Positions 1 through 8,510 of a stretch of 55,078 nt of DNA are shown here, in pieces. The stretch is from Bacteroidota bacterium (lineage in GTDB: Bacteria; Bacteroidota; Bacteroidia; 2-12-FULL-35-15). Positions within the stretch are counted from its first letter, which is position 1, and each line of letters opens with the position of its first letter. The DNA is taken from positions 27,186 through 82,263 of the forward strand of contig JAHEYB010000007.1 of assembly GCA_023251805.1 (NCBI GenBank), given 5' to 3'. Made by a program: the position numbers and the translations under genes. Below the pieces are notes generated by a model. That model saw only the letters and a program-made list of their open reading frames with translations. It was not told the origin of the DNA and did not search any database.

Positions 1-2355
1 GAAGGAAAAGAAATTGCTCAGGAGTTTGGTTTTCCACTGGTGATTCGTCCTTCATTCACTTTAGGTGGAAGTGGTGGAGCAGTAGTTTATCAAAAAGAAG
101 AATTTGATAAAGCAATCGACAGAGGTTTACATACATCCCCGATTCACGAAGTATTGATTGATAAAGCCGTAATGGGCTGGAAAGAATATGAGTTGGAATT
201 GTTGCGCGATAGTAACGATAACGTTGTGATTATTTGTTCGATTGAGAATTTTGATCCAATGGGTGTTCATACCGGAGACAGTATCACAGTTGCTCCAGCG
301 ATGACTTTATCGGATAGCACTTTTCAAAAGATGCGTACGATGGCCATCAAAATGATGCGCAGTATCGGAAATTTTGCGGGAGGCTGTAACGTTCAGTTTG
401 CAGTGAACCCGGATGATTCAGAAGATATTATTGCGATTGAAATCAACCCGCGTGTTTCTCGTTCTTCTGCATTAGCAAGTAAAGCAACCGGTTATCCGAT
501 TGCAAAAATTGCTGCGAAATTGGCAATCGGATTTAACTTGGATGAATTAGAAAATCAAATTACTAAATCGACTTCCGCATTTTTTGAACCGACATTGGAT
601 TATGTGATTGTAAAAATTCCGCGTTGGAACTTTGATAAATTCAAAGGCGCAAATCGCGAATTGGGTTTCCAAATGAAATCGGTTGGTGAAGTAATGGGAA
701 TTGGTCGTTGTTTCCAAGAAGCATTACAAAAAGCTTGTCAGTCGCTAGAAATTAAACGTAACGGCTTAGGCGCTGATGGAAGAGAAGTTACCAATCAAGA
801 AGAATTGTTAAAAAGTTTAGAGCGCCCGAGTTGGAATCGCTTGTTTCATATTTACGATGCCATCAAATTGGGTATCTCCATCAAAACGATTCAAAAATTA
901 ACGCGCATCGACCCATGGTTCTTAAACCAAATTGAAGAAATGATTCTTTTGGAAAATGAAATTTCCAAATACAAATTAAAAGATTTGTCGCGTGAATTAT
1001 TATACGAAGCAAAACAAAAAGGATATGCTGACAGACAAATTGCTCATCTTTTAAAATGTTTGGAGAGTGAAGTCTTCAACAGAAGAATTGAATTAAAAAT
1101 AAATCGTGTTTACAAATTAGTAGATACCTGTGCTGCGGAGTTCGAAGCAAAAACGCCTTATTACTACAGCACATTCGAAGACGAAAATGAATCCATCGCA
1201 AGCGACAAGAAAAAAATTGTTGTGTTGGGAAGCGGTCCGAATCGTATCGGACAAGGTATTGAGTTTGATTACAGTTGTGTGCATGGAGTATTGGCTGCAA
1301 AAGAATGTGGTTACGAAACCATTATGATTAACTGTAATCCTGAAACGGTTTCAACAGATTTTAACGTAGCCGATAAATTATATTTCGAGCCGGTTTTCTG
1401 GGAACACATTTACGACATCATCTTAAATGAAAAACCCGAAGGTGTTATTGTACAATTAGGCGGACAAACTGCTTTGAAGTTGGCAGAAAAATTAGAGCGC
1501 TACGGAATTAAAATTATTGGTACCGATTATAAATCACTGGATTTGGCGGAAGACAGAGGAAGTTTTTCAAATTTGCTAAAAGACAATGGTATTCCTTATC
1601 CAAAATTCGGAGTGATAGAAGATGCTGACCAAGCCGTTGAATTATCAAAAACATTAGGCTTCCCATTGTTGGTTCGTCCGAGTTATGTGTTGGGTGGACA
1701 AAGCATGAAGATTGTTATCAACGAGGAAGAATTAGAGACACATGTTGTAAAATTGTTGCAAGATCATCCGGGCAATCAAGTGTTGTTGGATCATTTCTTA
1801 GAAGGAGCGATAGAGGCTGAGAGCGATTCTATTTGTGATGGTAAAGATGTGTACATCATTGGAATGATGGAGCATATTGAGCCGGCAGGAATTCACTCAG
1901 GTGATTCTTATGCGGTGTTACCACCATTTGATTTGAGTGAAAATGTAATCAAGCAAATGGAAGCGCATACTAAGAAGATTGCTGTTGCTTTAAAAACTGT
2001 TGGGTTGTTAAACATTCAGTTTGCAATTAAGGATGAGGTAGTTTACATTATTGAAGCAAACCCTCGTGCATCTAGAACGGTTCCGTTCATTGCGAAGGCG
2101 TATGACGAGCCTTATGTAAACTATGCAACAAAAGTAATGTTGGGCGCAAAAGTGAAAGACTTTAAATTTTCTCCTCGTCAAAAAGGATATGCAATTAAAA
2201 TTCCGGTATTCTCGTATGAGAAATTCCCTGAAGTAACGAAAGAGCTTGGACCGGAAATGAAATCAACAGGAGAAGCAATTTATTTTATTGATGATTTAAC
2301 AGATGAATTTTTCCATACGATTTACTCAGAGAGAAATTTGTATTTGAGTAAATAG
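1..2355 (+). CDS. carB: Carbamoyl-phosphate synthase large subunit, 5' truncated by window edge
   Basis: The reading frame is open from base 1, so the first ~150 codons lie outside. The enzyme makes carbamoyl phosphate from bicarbonate, ATP and glutamine-derived ammonia for pyrimidine and arginine synthesis. Two homologous synthase halves are visible. In the first, [11 protein letters not shown] (window residues 17-27) and [11 protein letters not shown] (about 147) mark the ATP-grasp domain. In the second, [16 protein letters not shown] (about 410), [11 protein letters not shown] (about 559) and [12 protein letters not shown] (about 685) repeat the pattern. The protein ends soon after [17 protein letters not shown] with [10 protein letters not shown], so the C-terminal MGS-like allosteric domain of E. 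coli CarB (about 130 residues) is absent. I recall this short form from other Bacteroidota, so it looks like a natural end and not a frameshift. A weak hairpin terminator follows. Confidence 0.95.
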   Translation, partial: EGKEIAQEFGFPLVIRPSFTLGGSGGAVVYQKEEFDKAIDRGLHTSPIHEVLIDKAVMGWKEYELELLRDSNDNVVIICSIENFDPMGVHTGDSITVAPAMTLSDSTFQKMRTMAIKMMRSIGNFAGGCNVQFAVNPDDSEDIIAIEINPRVSRSSALASKATGYPIAKIAAKLAIGFNLDELENQITKSTSAFFEPTLDYVIVKIPRWNFDKFKGANRELGFQMKSVGEVMGIGRCFQEALQKACQSLEIKRNGLGADGREVTNQEELLKSLERPSWNRLFHIYDAIKLGISIKTIQKLTRIDPWFLNQIEEMILLENEISKYKLKDLSRELLYEAKQKGYADRQIAHLLKCLESEVFNRRIELKINRVYKLVDTCAAEFEAKTPYYYSTFEDENESIASDKKKIVVLGSGPNRIGQGIEFDYSCVHGVLAAKECGYETIMINCNPETVSTDFNVADKLYFEPVFWEHIYDIILNEKPEGVIVQLGGQTALKLAEKLERYGIKIIGTDYKSLDLAEDRGSFSNLLKDNGIPYPKFGVIEDADQAVELSKTLGFPLLVRPSYVLGGQSMKIVINEEELETHVVKLLQDHPGNQVLLDHFLEGAIEAESDSICDGKDVYIIGMMEHIEPAGIHSGDSYAVLPPFDLSENVIKQMEAHTKKIAVALKTVGLLNIQFAIKDEVVYIIEANPRASRTVPFIAKAYDEPYVNYATKVMLGAKVKDFKFSPRQKGYAIKIPVFSYEKFPEVTKELGPEMKSTGEAIYFIDDLTDEFFHTIYSERNLYLSK

Positions 2356-2365
2356 ATATTTTAAA

Positions 2366-2398
2366 TAAAAAATCTCTATTGATTAGAGGCTTTTTTTA
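2366..2398 (+). terminator. Probable intrinsic terminator after carB
   Basis: A short stem TCTCTA/TAGAGG with loop TTGAT is flanked by A-rich sequence upstream and seven T downstream. It begins about 10 bases after the carB stop. The stem is short with one G-T pair, so the call is moderate. Confidence 0.55.
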
Positions 2399-2480
2399 TT
2401 TGAAAATGATTTTTTGTTTTGCTCGGTAAATGACATTGCTTCTTTATATTCATAATTAATCATTTCATTATATTAGCGAG

Positions 2481-5081
2481 ATGAAACAATTGCTCTTGGC
2501 TTTTATAGTTGGATTACTAATTTTTTCTTCCTGTAGTAATAACACAGACAAAGCTTACAATAACATTGGATGGTCTCCCTTTATTGACAGCTTATTGAAC
2601 GACAGCACAAAAATTAATCCCATTGCAGATTCGGTGAGATTACAGGTGTTGCATTCTGAAACTGATTCAACAGCACTATGCTGGCTGAATGAATTTTCAG
2701 AACAGTTGATGGATGTGAACGGTTTGTTGGTAGCTACCGCAGTCCTGAAAAAAAGTCGTTCAATTAATTGTCATTATACCGAATCAGACGCACTCTGCAG
2801 GCTTGCCATTTATTATTTCCGTCAATCTAACTATGTCACTGCTGATAGCTTATTGAATAGTTCACTTTTAGAGAGCAAAAAATACAAATTCAAAGTATTG
2901 GAAAGTCAAGCGCTTTTTTGGAGAGGGGAGATTTGTCGGATGGATGATCAGAATGGAAAGGCTCTAGATTATTTTGCTCAATCGCTAAGTATTGCTAAGG
3001 CAGATAATGATAAAAGAAGAACGGCACGTTGCTTAGAATCGATGGGAGCTGTTAATTATATGATTGATGACAATAAAAAGGCGTTGGATTATCTGAATCA
3101 GGCTCTTAAGCTTTCACAAGAAATAAATGATAAATATATTCAGGTATTGTGCCTCGAAAATATTGGTCAGGTAAATCGTTATGAAGGAAAATATGACGAA
3201 GCTTTGCTAAAATTTGAAAGTGCTATGCAGTTGGCAATTCAAATAAATGATAAAAGAAATATCGGTTACAATTTAAGTAGTGAGGGCGATGTATATAGGA
3301 TGCAGAACAACACTCCCAAAGCACTAGAGTGTTTCAATCGTTGTCTCAAAATTTCTATAGAAACAAAGGATAAAAGAAGCACGGCTTTTTGTCTGAAATC
3401 GATGGGGATTGTACACAACAATGAACATGAGTTTGATAAGGCCTTAAACTATTATATATCATCATTGGATTTATATAAGCAGTTGGATGATAAATTTGGA
3501 ATTACTTCTTGTCTACGTTCTATTGGCGAAACATATAAAACACAAAACAAATATCCGCAAGCATTAAAGTGCCACAAGGAAGCAATTGCAATTGCTCGCG
3601 AGATTGGAAATAAATCAGGGATTTGTTTTTCTTTGACAGCGATGGGTGATATTTATCGTTTGCAGAATGAAAGTGATTTTGTGAAAGAGAATATAGACCC
3701 CAAAGAAAGATACTCAAAATCTTATGCATGCTATAATGAAGCGTTGCTTATTGCAGAAGGTCTTAATAGTAACAATCGTTTGGCTACATCCTTAAAAGGG
3801 TTGGGAGAAATTAATTTTCAACAAAAACATATTACGGAAGCGGTAAATTATGCAGAGCGTTCACTCACCGCTGCGAAAGCAAGTGGGGTTCCCGATAATA
3901 TTTCTTTGTCAGCCGAATTGCTTTATCGCATTTACAATAGCCAGTTACAATCAGAAAAAGCACTTAATATGTATCGTTTGCATGTGCAAATGAAAGACAG
4001 TATTTCCAATGAGGAAGAGATAAAAAAGTTTGCTGCTGTAGAATACAAAGGAAAAGAAGAACGAATGCGATCCGATCAGGAAACAAAAGAAAAAGTATTT
4101 AAAATAGAGCAAGAAAAAAACGAGCAGGAAATTAGAAACCAGAAAACAGTTCGGAATGTACTGATAGGAGGTTTTTCGCTTTTATGTGTTTTGGTGTTTA
4201 TAATTTTTAGAAGCTTGCAACAAAATAAAAAAGCAAAAGCAATTATTGAAGTTCAAAAGAAAGAAGTAGAGGGAAAACAAGAAGAAATAATTAGTTCTAT
4301 TTCCTATGCGAAACGTTTACAGGGAGCAATTCTTCCGCCTTTAGAAATGGTTAATCAGCATTTTTCAGATTCTTTTGTTTTGTATTTGCCAAAGGATATA
4401 GTAGCGGGAGATTTTTTTTGGATGGAAGTAATTGGGGCTGCTAAATCAAAAAGCATTGGACAAAAAGTATCAGGTATGGTTTTTATTGCAGCCGCAGATT
4501 CAACGGGACATGGCGTGCCGGGAGCAATGGTAAGTGTTGTATGTAGTAATGCTTTAAATCGTTCAGTAAAAGAATTTGGATTAAGAGAAACGGGAAAAAT
4601 TTTGGATAAGGCAAGAGAATTGGTAATTGAAACATTTGTTCGCAAGGATTCTTATGGAGAAAAAAGCGAAGATGTGAAAGATGGTATGGATATTTCACTT
4701 CTATGTATTGATTATGAAAATAAAGAAATTTGTTGGAGTGGAGCGAATAATCCTTTATGGTATATTGAACAAGGAGAATTGAAAGAAATCAAAGGTGATA
4801 AGCAGCCAATTGGTAAGCAGGATAACCCACATCCTTTTACAACGCATAAAATTAAATATGATGCAGATACAACTTTTTACCTGATAACAGATGGTTATGC
4901 TGATCAGTTTGGTGGACCAAAAGGGAAAAAATTTAAGTATAAGAAACTTCAACAAATTTTGTTAGAAGGGAGTTCTGGCGCTATGACTGAACAGAAAAAA
5001 ACATTAGAGTCCTCACTGGCATCGTGGATAGGTAATTTAGAACAAGTAGATGATATCACACTAATAGGTGTAAAATTGTAA
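2481..5081 (+). CDS. TPR-repeat lipoprotein with C-terminal SpoIIE/PP2C phosphatase domain
   Basis: The N-terminus is a lipoprotein signal (hydrophobic run then FSSC lipobox near residue 18). Residues ~80-500 are tandem TPR units of the NIG.VY....YDKAL.YY type, followed by a charged coiled-coil stretch (~510-555) and one membrane helix (~557-577, VLIGGFSLLCVLVFIIF). A second coiled coil leads into a SpoIIE-type PP2C domain (~605-866) with metal-binding acidic motifs KDIVAGDFFW, ADSTGHGVPGAM, DGMDIS and the final DDITLIGVKL. Family knowledge: such proteins dephosphorylate serine on STAS-type anti-sigma antagonists, here driven by a periplasmic TPR sensor. The partner is not shown. A STAS protein with candidate serines lies far downstream at 54591-54938, and linking them is inference only. 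It stands alone with its own leader. Confidence 0.9.
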   Translation: MKQLLLAFIVGLLIFSSCSNNTDKAYNNIGWSPFIDSLLNDSTKINPIADSVRLQVLHSETDSTALCWLNEFSEQLMDVNGLLVATAVLKKSRSINCHYTESDALCRLAIYYFRQSNYVTADSLLNSSLLESKKYKFKVLESQALFWRGEICRMDDQNGKALDYFAQSLSIAKADNDKRRTARCLESMGAVNYMIDDNKKALDYLNQALKLSQEINDKYIQVLCLENIGQVNRYEGKYDEALLKFESAMQLAIQINDKRNIGYNLSSEGDVYRMQNNTPKALECFNRCLKISIETKDKRSTAFCLKSMGIVHNNEHEFDKALNYYISSLDLYKQLDDKFGITSCLRSIGETYKTQNKYPQALKCHKEAIAIAREIGNKSGICFSLTAMGDIYRLQNESDFVKENIDPKERYSKSYACYNEALLIAEGLNSNNRLATSLKGLGEINFQQKHITEAVNYAERSLTAAKASGVPDNISLSAELLYRIYNSQLQSEKALNMYRLHVQMKDSISNEEEIKKFAAVEYKGKEERMRSDQETKEKVFKIEQEKNEQEIRNQKTVRNVLIGGFSLLCVLVFIIFRSLQQNKKAKAIIEVQKKEVEGKQEEIISSISYAKRLQGAILPPLEMVNQHFSDSFVLYLPKDIVAGDFFWMEVIGAAKSKSIGQKVSGMVFIAAADSTGHGVPGAMVSVVCSNALNRSVKEFGLRETGKILDKARELVIETFVRKDSYGEKSEDVKDGMDISLLCIDYENKEICWSGANNPLWYIEQGELKEIKGDKQPIGKQDNPHPFTTHKIKYDADTTFYLITDGYADQFGGPKGKKFKYKKLQQILLEGSSGAMTEQKKTLESSLASWIGNLEQVDDITLIGVKL

Positions 5082-5194
5082 GCATTATGGATTGTTGTCG
5101 ATTGGTTGTTGCAGTGTTTTAAGTAGTATTCTTTAAACCAACAAATAATAGTGTATACCTCCTGCTTTCGCACGACCTTTCTTTTCAGTTTTCT

Positions 5195-6025
5195 CTAATA
5201 CGTGGCTTTCTTTTTTAGCGCGATGGATTTATCTTTAAAAAGTTTTGCATTGGTTTTATCGCCTATATTTTCATAAGAAAGGCCAAGGTCTTCAAAAAAA
5301 TGATATTCTTCAAATGTAGGATTCAATTCTAAAACTTTGTTGCAATCGTCAATTACTCCTTTGTAATCTTTGAGATAAAGTTTCGCTTCCGATCTGCCAC
5401 AAAAGTTTATCCAATCTTGTGGGGCTCTAAAAATAGCTTTGTTATAATCTTCGACAGCTTCATTGTACTTTTTCATTTTGACGTATGCTCCGGCTCTGCA
5501 AGAATAGGCATCGGCATAGTCGGGCGACATATTTATTGCAGTATCTAAATCTGAAATAGCTGCAGAATAATCTTTTTTGTAAATTTTTACTACCGCTCTC
5601 AATTTATAACTCATTGGGTCGGGTGTAATAGCCAACGCTCTGTTCATGTCACTTATGGAAGCATCAAAATTTTTAAGCATACAATAGGCCATTCCTCTAT
5701 TGGAAAAACCTTCGGTGCTATTGGGCATGTTTTTTAATATTTTGGTATAGTCTTGTATGCTTCCGGCAAAATCGGCCATTTGAAACCGGAGCATTGCTCT
5801 TCTGATGTAAGCATCAATGTTATTTGTATCCAATTTTATGAAAAATGATTGATCTTGTATTCTTCTTCTGATAGACGGATATGCACTAGTATCAAGTGCG
5901 GGAGGAGCAACATTTTCTGTGCTGTCATTCGGATCCATATACAGCATATTTCCAAACTGTGCGAGTCCTGAAGCTGCATTCAATGTAAAAATTAGCAAAG
6001 CACCATAACAGATTATTTTCCTCAT
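5195..6025 (-). CDS. Secreted/periplasmic TPR-repeat protein
   Basis: A 276-residue protein with a signal peptide (MRKIICYGALLIFTLNAASGLAQ, cleavage likely after AQ). From residue ~60 it consists of consecutive TPR motifs, for example NRGMAYCMLKNFDASISDMN and YSCRAGAYVKMKKYNEAVEDY, with the usual W/L/G/Y/A/P spacing. TPR arrays bind proteins or peptides, and no catalytic domain is seen. It converges with the phosphatase gene ending at 5081, with no strong terminator between them. The specific role is unknown. Confidence 0.85.
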   Translation of the reverse strand: MRKIICYGALLIFTLNAASGLAQFGNMLYMDPNDSTENVAPPALDTSAYPSIRRRIQDQSFFIKLDTNNIDAYIRRAMLRFQMADFAGSIQDYTKILKNMPNSTEGFSNRGMAYCMLKNFDASISDMNRALAITPDPMSYKLRAVVKIYKKDYSAAISDLDTAINMSPDYADAYSCRAGAYVKMKKYNEAVEDYNKAIFRAPQDWINFCGRSEAKLYLKDYKGVIDDCNKVLELNPTFEEYHFFEDLGLSYENIGDKTNAKLFKDKSIALKKKATY

Positions 6026-6114
6026 ATTTTTAAAATAATAATTTAATATTCTCTAAAATAAAGAGATTTGTTTTTGAAATCCAAATTTGAACGAATTTAT
6101 ATATTAATTAAGCG

Positions 6115-6122
6115 TAAATTTG
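6115..6122 (+). promoter_or_regulatory. Candidate Bacteroidota -7 box (TAAATTTG) before the DUF4834 gene
   Basis: TAAATTTG matches the Bacteroidota -7 consensus TAnnTTTG. It lies nine bases before ATG 6132, implying a very short leader. The nearest upstream TTTG (6086-6089) is 25 bases away, longer than usual, so the -33 element is unconvincing. Confidence 0.4.
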
Positions 6123-6131
6123 TATTACAAA

Positions 6132-6341
6132 ATGAGAGATATTTTTTATACCGTAGTAGTTGTATGGCTTGTGTGGCGGATATTAAGCAGTGTGAATTCG
6201 CACCGCGCTAAAAAGGCAAGTCAAACTCAGTCTTCTTCTTCTAAAAAAGAAGGGGAAACTACTGTGAATTATGTTCCACCACAAAAAAAGCCTTTGGATG
6301 CTACTGAAGGAGAATATGTGGATTACGAAGAAATTAAGTAG
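6132..6341 (+). CDS. Small single-pass membrane protein, DUF4834-like
   Basis: About 69 residues: a hydrophobic N-terminal helix (IFYTVVVVWLVWRIL), a basic and serine-rich stretch, then an acidic tail ending EGEYVDYEEIK. This layout matches the small Bacteroidota family DUF4834, of unknown function. The in-frame ATG at 6120 overlaps the TAAATTTG box, so the ATG at 6132 is the better start. The gene is followed directly by dispersed repeats. Confidence 0.75.
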   Translation: MRDIFYTVVVVWLVWRILSSVNSHRAKKASQTQSSSSKKEGETTVNYVPPQKKPLDATEGEYVDYEEIK

Positions 6342-6342
6342 G

Positions 6343-6549
6343 TGTGCAGATGGGCAGATTTTTTGATGTGCAGATGGGTGTAGTAGGGATTTTCGTTCCG
6401 TCACACTGAGCGGAGTCGAAGACTAGAAAATTTAAGTTCTAATAAACTACACTTCGACTACGCTCAGTGTGACGTCCGCTACAACATATTAATATATCAA
6501 ATAATCGATAATCTGCACATCGCCTACCGGCAGGCAGGTCTGCACATCA
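6343..6549. repeat. Intergenic region rich in GATGTGCAGAT-type repeats and a CCTACCGGCAGGCAGG half-element
   Basis: Besides the inverted pair, the gap holds degenerate GTGCAGATGGGCAGAT units (6343-6380), their inverse ATCTGCACATC (6511-6522 and 6539-6549), and half of the CCTGCCTG..CGGTAGGCAGG palindrome (6523-6539). No gene is seen. Confidence 0.8.
6399..6474. repeat. Inverted pair of the CACTGAGCG-AGTCGAAG dispersed repeat
   Basis: Two 23-base arms, 6399-6421 and 6452-6474, are reverse complements with one mismatch, separated by 30 bases. A third, single copy of the same motif lies at 44849-44873. The pair could fold into a long hairpin in RNA between the DUF4834 gene and the SDR gene. Confidence 0.9.
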
Positions 6550-7344
6550 ATCCTTCGTCATTTTTCGCATCAACATGTAAAATAGTTTTGGGAAGTATTG
6601 TTTTACATAAACCGAAAAAATTTCATACTTACCAATGTATTTGTGGTCGCGATTGTTTTTGATTGCCTTTACAATTCCTTTTGCACAATCGTGTGCCGAC
6701 ATTCCTTTTTCTTGCGCTTCACTTTTTATTCCGTAAGGTGTTCCATCTTCTTTTAAAAGTTTGGTGCTTACATCGGTATTGATAAATCCCGGAGTAGCAA
6801 TGAGTACGCTCACGTTATCTGCATACAATTCGTGACGCAAAGATTCAAAAAAACCAAACAAGGCATGTTTGGAAGCGGAGTAGGTAGCGTAGAGTGGGAG
6901 TCCGTATTTTCCCATAATGCTTGTTATCACTACCAACTTTCCGCTTTTTTGTTTTTGCATGTGTTTAGCTACAACTTTTGTTAAGTTAATAGTTCCAAAA
7001 AAATTAACTTCCATTACTCTTCGGTCGATAGCTGTTGGAGTATTAATTACTTTGGTGCGATGTCCCATTCCACTGTTATTGATAAGTATATCAATTCTTC
7101 CAAATTTTTGAATCACTTGATTTACTTTTTCATCAATATGTTCGGTATGTTCTAGGTCAAGTGGGAGGACAAAAATATTATTTGAATCAATAGAACAAGT
7201 GGAGGCAACACGTTTTAGCTCTTCTTCTCTGCGTGCGGATAAAACAAGCTTAGCACCTTCTTTTGCACATACGTAAGCCAAAGCCTCACCAATTCCTGAT
7301 GAGGCTCCTGTAATCCAAATAACTTTAGAGTTTAAAATTGACAT
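6547..7344 (-). CDS. Short-chain dehydrogenase/reductase (classical SDR)
   Basis: An NAD(P)-dependent oxidoreductase of about 265 residues. The cofactor-binding TGASSGIG motif is near residue 13, NNSGMG stands in the usual NNAG position, and the catalytic Ser plus YSASK (Y-x-x-x-K) are present. PG..NT follows the active site as in the family. The substrate cannot be told from sequence; similar proteins are annotated as ketoreductases or DHRS7-like enzymes acting on lipid or steroid-like carbonyls. The ATG at 7344 was chosen over 7362 because MSILNSKVIWITGASSG gives the standard short lead to the Rossmann motif. Repeats flank both ends. Confidence 0.9.
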   Translation of the reverse strand: MSILNSKVIWITGASSGIGEALAYVCAKEGAKLVLSARREEELKRVASTCSIDSNNIFVLPLDLEHTEHIDEKVNQVIQKFGRIDILINNSGMGHRTKVINTPTAIDRRVMEVNFFGTINLTKVVAKHMQKQKSGKLVVITSIMGKYGLPLYATYSASKHALFGFFESLRHELYADNVSVLIATPGFINTDVSTKLLKEDGTPYGIKSEAQEKGMSAHDCAKGIVKAIKNNRDHKYIGKYEIFSVYVKQYFPKLFYMLMRKMTKD

Positions 7345-7371
7345 TTTTCGTTTAATAGGCATACATGAAAC

Positions 7372-7401
7372 ACACCCCTAACCCCTCTCAAGAGGGGAAT
7401 T
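7372..7401. repeat. Dispersed palindromic element with CCCTCT/AGAGGG hairpin
   Basis: The element contains CCCCTAACCCCTCTCAAGAG. A near-identical copy in opposite orientation is at 50439-50469. It lies upstream of the SDR gene, followed by a GAGTACT palindrome (CCCGAGTACTCAGGG, 7461-7475) and further GCACATC units up to 7518. Confidence 0.85.
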
Positions 7402-7525
7402 GTTTTGTAATGCGATTTTGATTGTAGCATCTAAATCAAATAATCGCTGTCAGTTCGAGCCCCGAGTACTCAGGGACAACGGCACACCTACACATCTGCA
7501 CATCAACACATCGACAATCGGTATA

Positions 7526-8341
7526 TCATTTTTTATTTTTATCCTGAAAATCCAAGGACTTCACCCCTAAGAACTTCAAAAATTTCTTTGCATTTATTTT
7601 TAAAGTTTCTTTTATTTCGGTGATAGCCGTTTTTGTCATGCTTTCATCTGGGCGCGTTTTGAATCGAGAATCGCGGTATACAAAGTCTTTTCCGGCAGGT
7701 GTATAATAATATGCGTAGAACGATTTACGGCTTTCATCTTCAGGTATATTAATTTTTGCATAACCGTGGTAAGATGTTTCATCGGTAACCATAATAGCAG
7801 CTTGATTAAAATAGGGCATTACTTTCGACATACAATTTTTCACATCTTTATCCCAAAATTCTAATGCTCCACCGTATTCATCTTTCCAATTTTTATTTAA
7901 GTAAATCAATAAATTAATTCTGCGGTGCAATTTCCAAGCAGGATTCATATTTACATCTACGTGAATATCAACAAAACTTCCGGGTCCGCCTTGATGCACT
8001 CCTGAGCCCAATGCATCGTATGTTGAACTTAAACCTTCAATTCCTGTTACTTTACTAATCCATTCATACATTTCAGGTGAATTGATAAAATCTCTTAGTT
8101 GATTAAACTGAGGATGATATCTGTCCAAATGATATTCTTCTGATTTATTTTCGTTGATGCTTTTACGTTTTACATTTAAAGCTTCCAGTTTCGGAAAGTT
8201 TGAATATAAAGTATTGGCAACATCGTCCAATAAAAAATTTGGAAGGGCAACATGTTTACAAGGAATAGCAGATTCAAATTGTTGGCGAATCTCTTTTATT
8301 TTTTCTTCGCTTAAATAAGCGGGATTAATCAAGTTTTGCAT
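7526..8341 (-). CDS. 2-oxoglutarate/Fe(II)-dependent oxygenase, prolyl-hydroxylase-like
   Basis: About 271 residues with the facial triad of the cupin-fold 2OG oxygenases: H127-x-D129 in DIHVDVNMNP and distal H192 in SYHGYAKI, followed by a basic residue (SRKSFYAYY) expected to bind 2-oxoglutarate. The core strand INLLIYLNKNW and GGALEFWD is typical of the prolyl-4-hydroxylase-like group (2OG-FeII_Oxy_3). Homologues in Bacteroidota are often near glycan or membrane genes. The substrate is unknown. The ATG at 8341 (MQNLINPAYLSEE) is preferred over the upstream start at 8428, whose extension has no family character. Confidence 0.85.
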   Translation of the reverse strand: MQNLINPAYLSEEKIKEIRQQFESAIPCKHVALPNFLLDDVANTLYSNFPKLEALNVKRKSINENKSEEYHLDRYHPQFNQLRDFINSPEMYEWISKVTGIEGLSSTYDALGSGVHQGGPGSFVDIHVDVNMNPAWKLHRRINLLIYLNKNWKDEYGGALEFWDKDVKNCMSKVMPYFNQAAIMVTDETSYHGYAKINIPEDESRKSFYAYYYTPAGKDFVYRDSRFKTRPDESMTKTAITEIKETLKINAKKFLKFLGVKSLDFQDKNKK

Positions 8342-8470
8342 ATTGGGTAAGGATTTCAAAAGCAAAAATACTGAATTATTAGAGACTACAGCTAGCATTT
8401 TAGAGCTAAAAAGGATGATTTTTAGCACTTTTTATGATTATTGGAGCACTTTCGCTGAAGCGTTTTTACT

Positions 8471-8478
8471 TATATTTG
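8471..8478 (+). promoter_or_regulatory. Candidate -7 box (TATATTTG) for the YfhO-family gene
   Basis: TATATTTG matches TAnnTTTG and lies 32 bases before ATG 8511. A TTTC at 8449-8452 is a poor -33 candidate. Confidence 0.4.
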
Positions 8479-8510
8479 TGGGTATCACAAAACTTAGCAT
8501 TCTTAAACAT

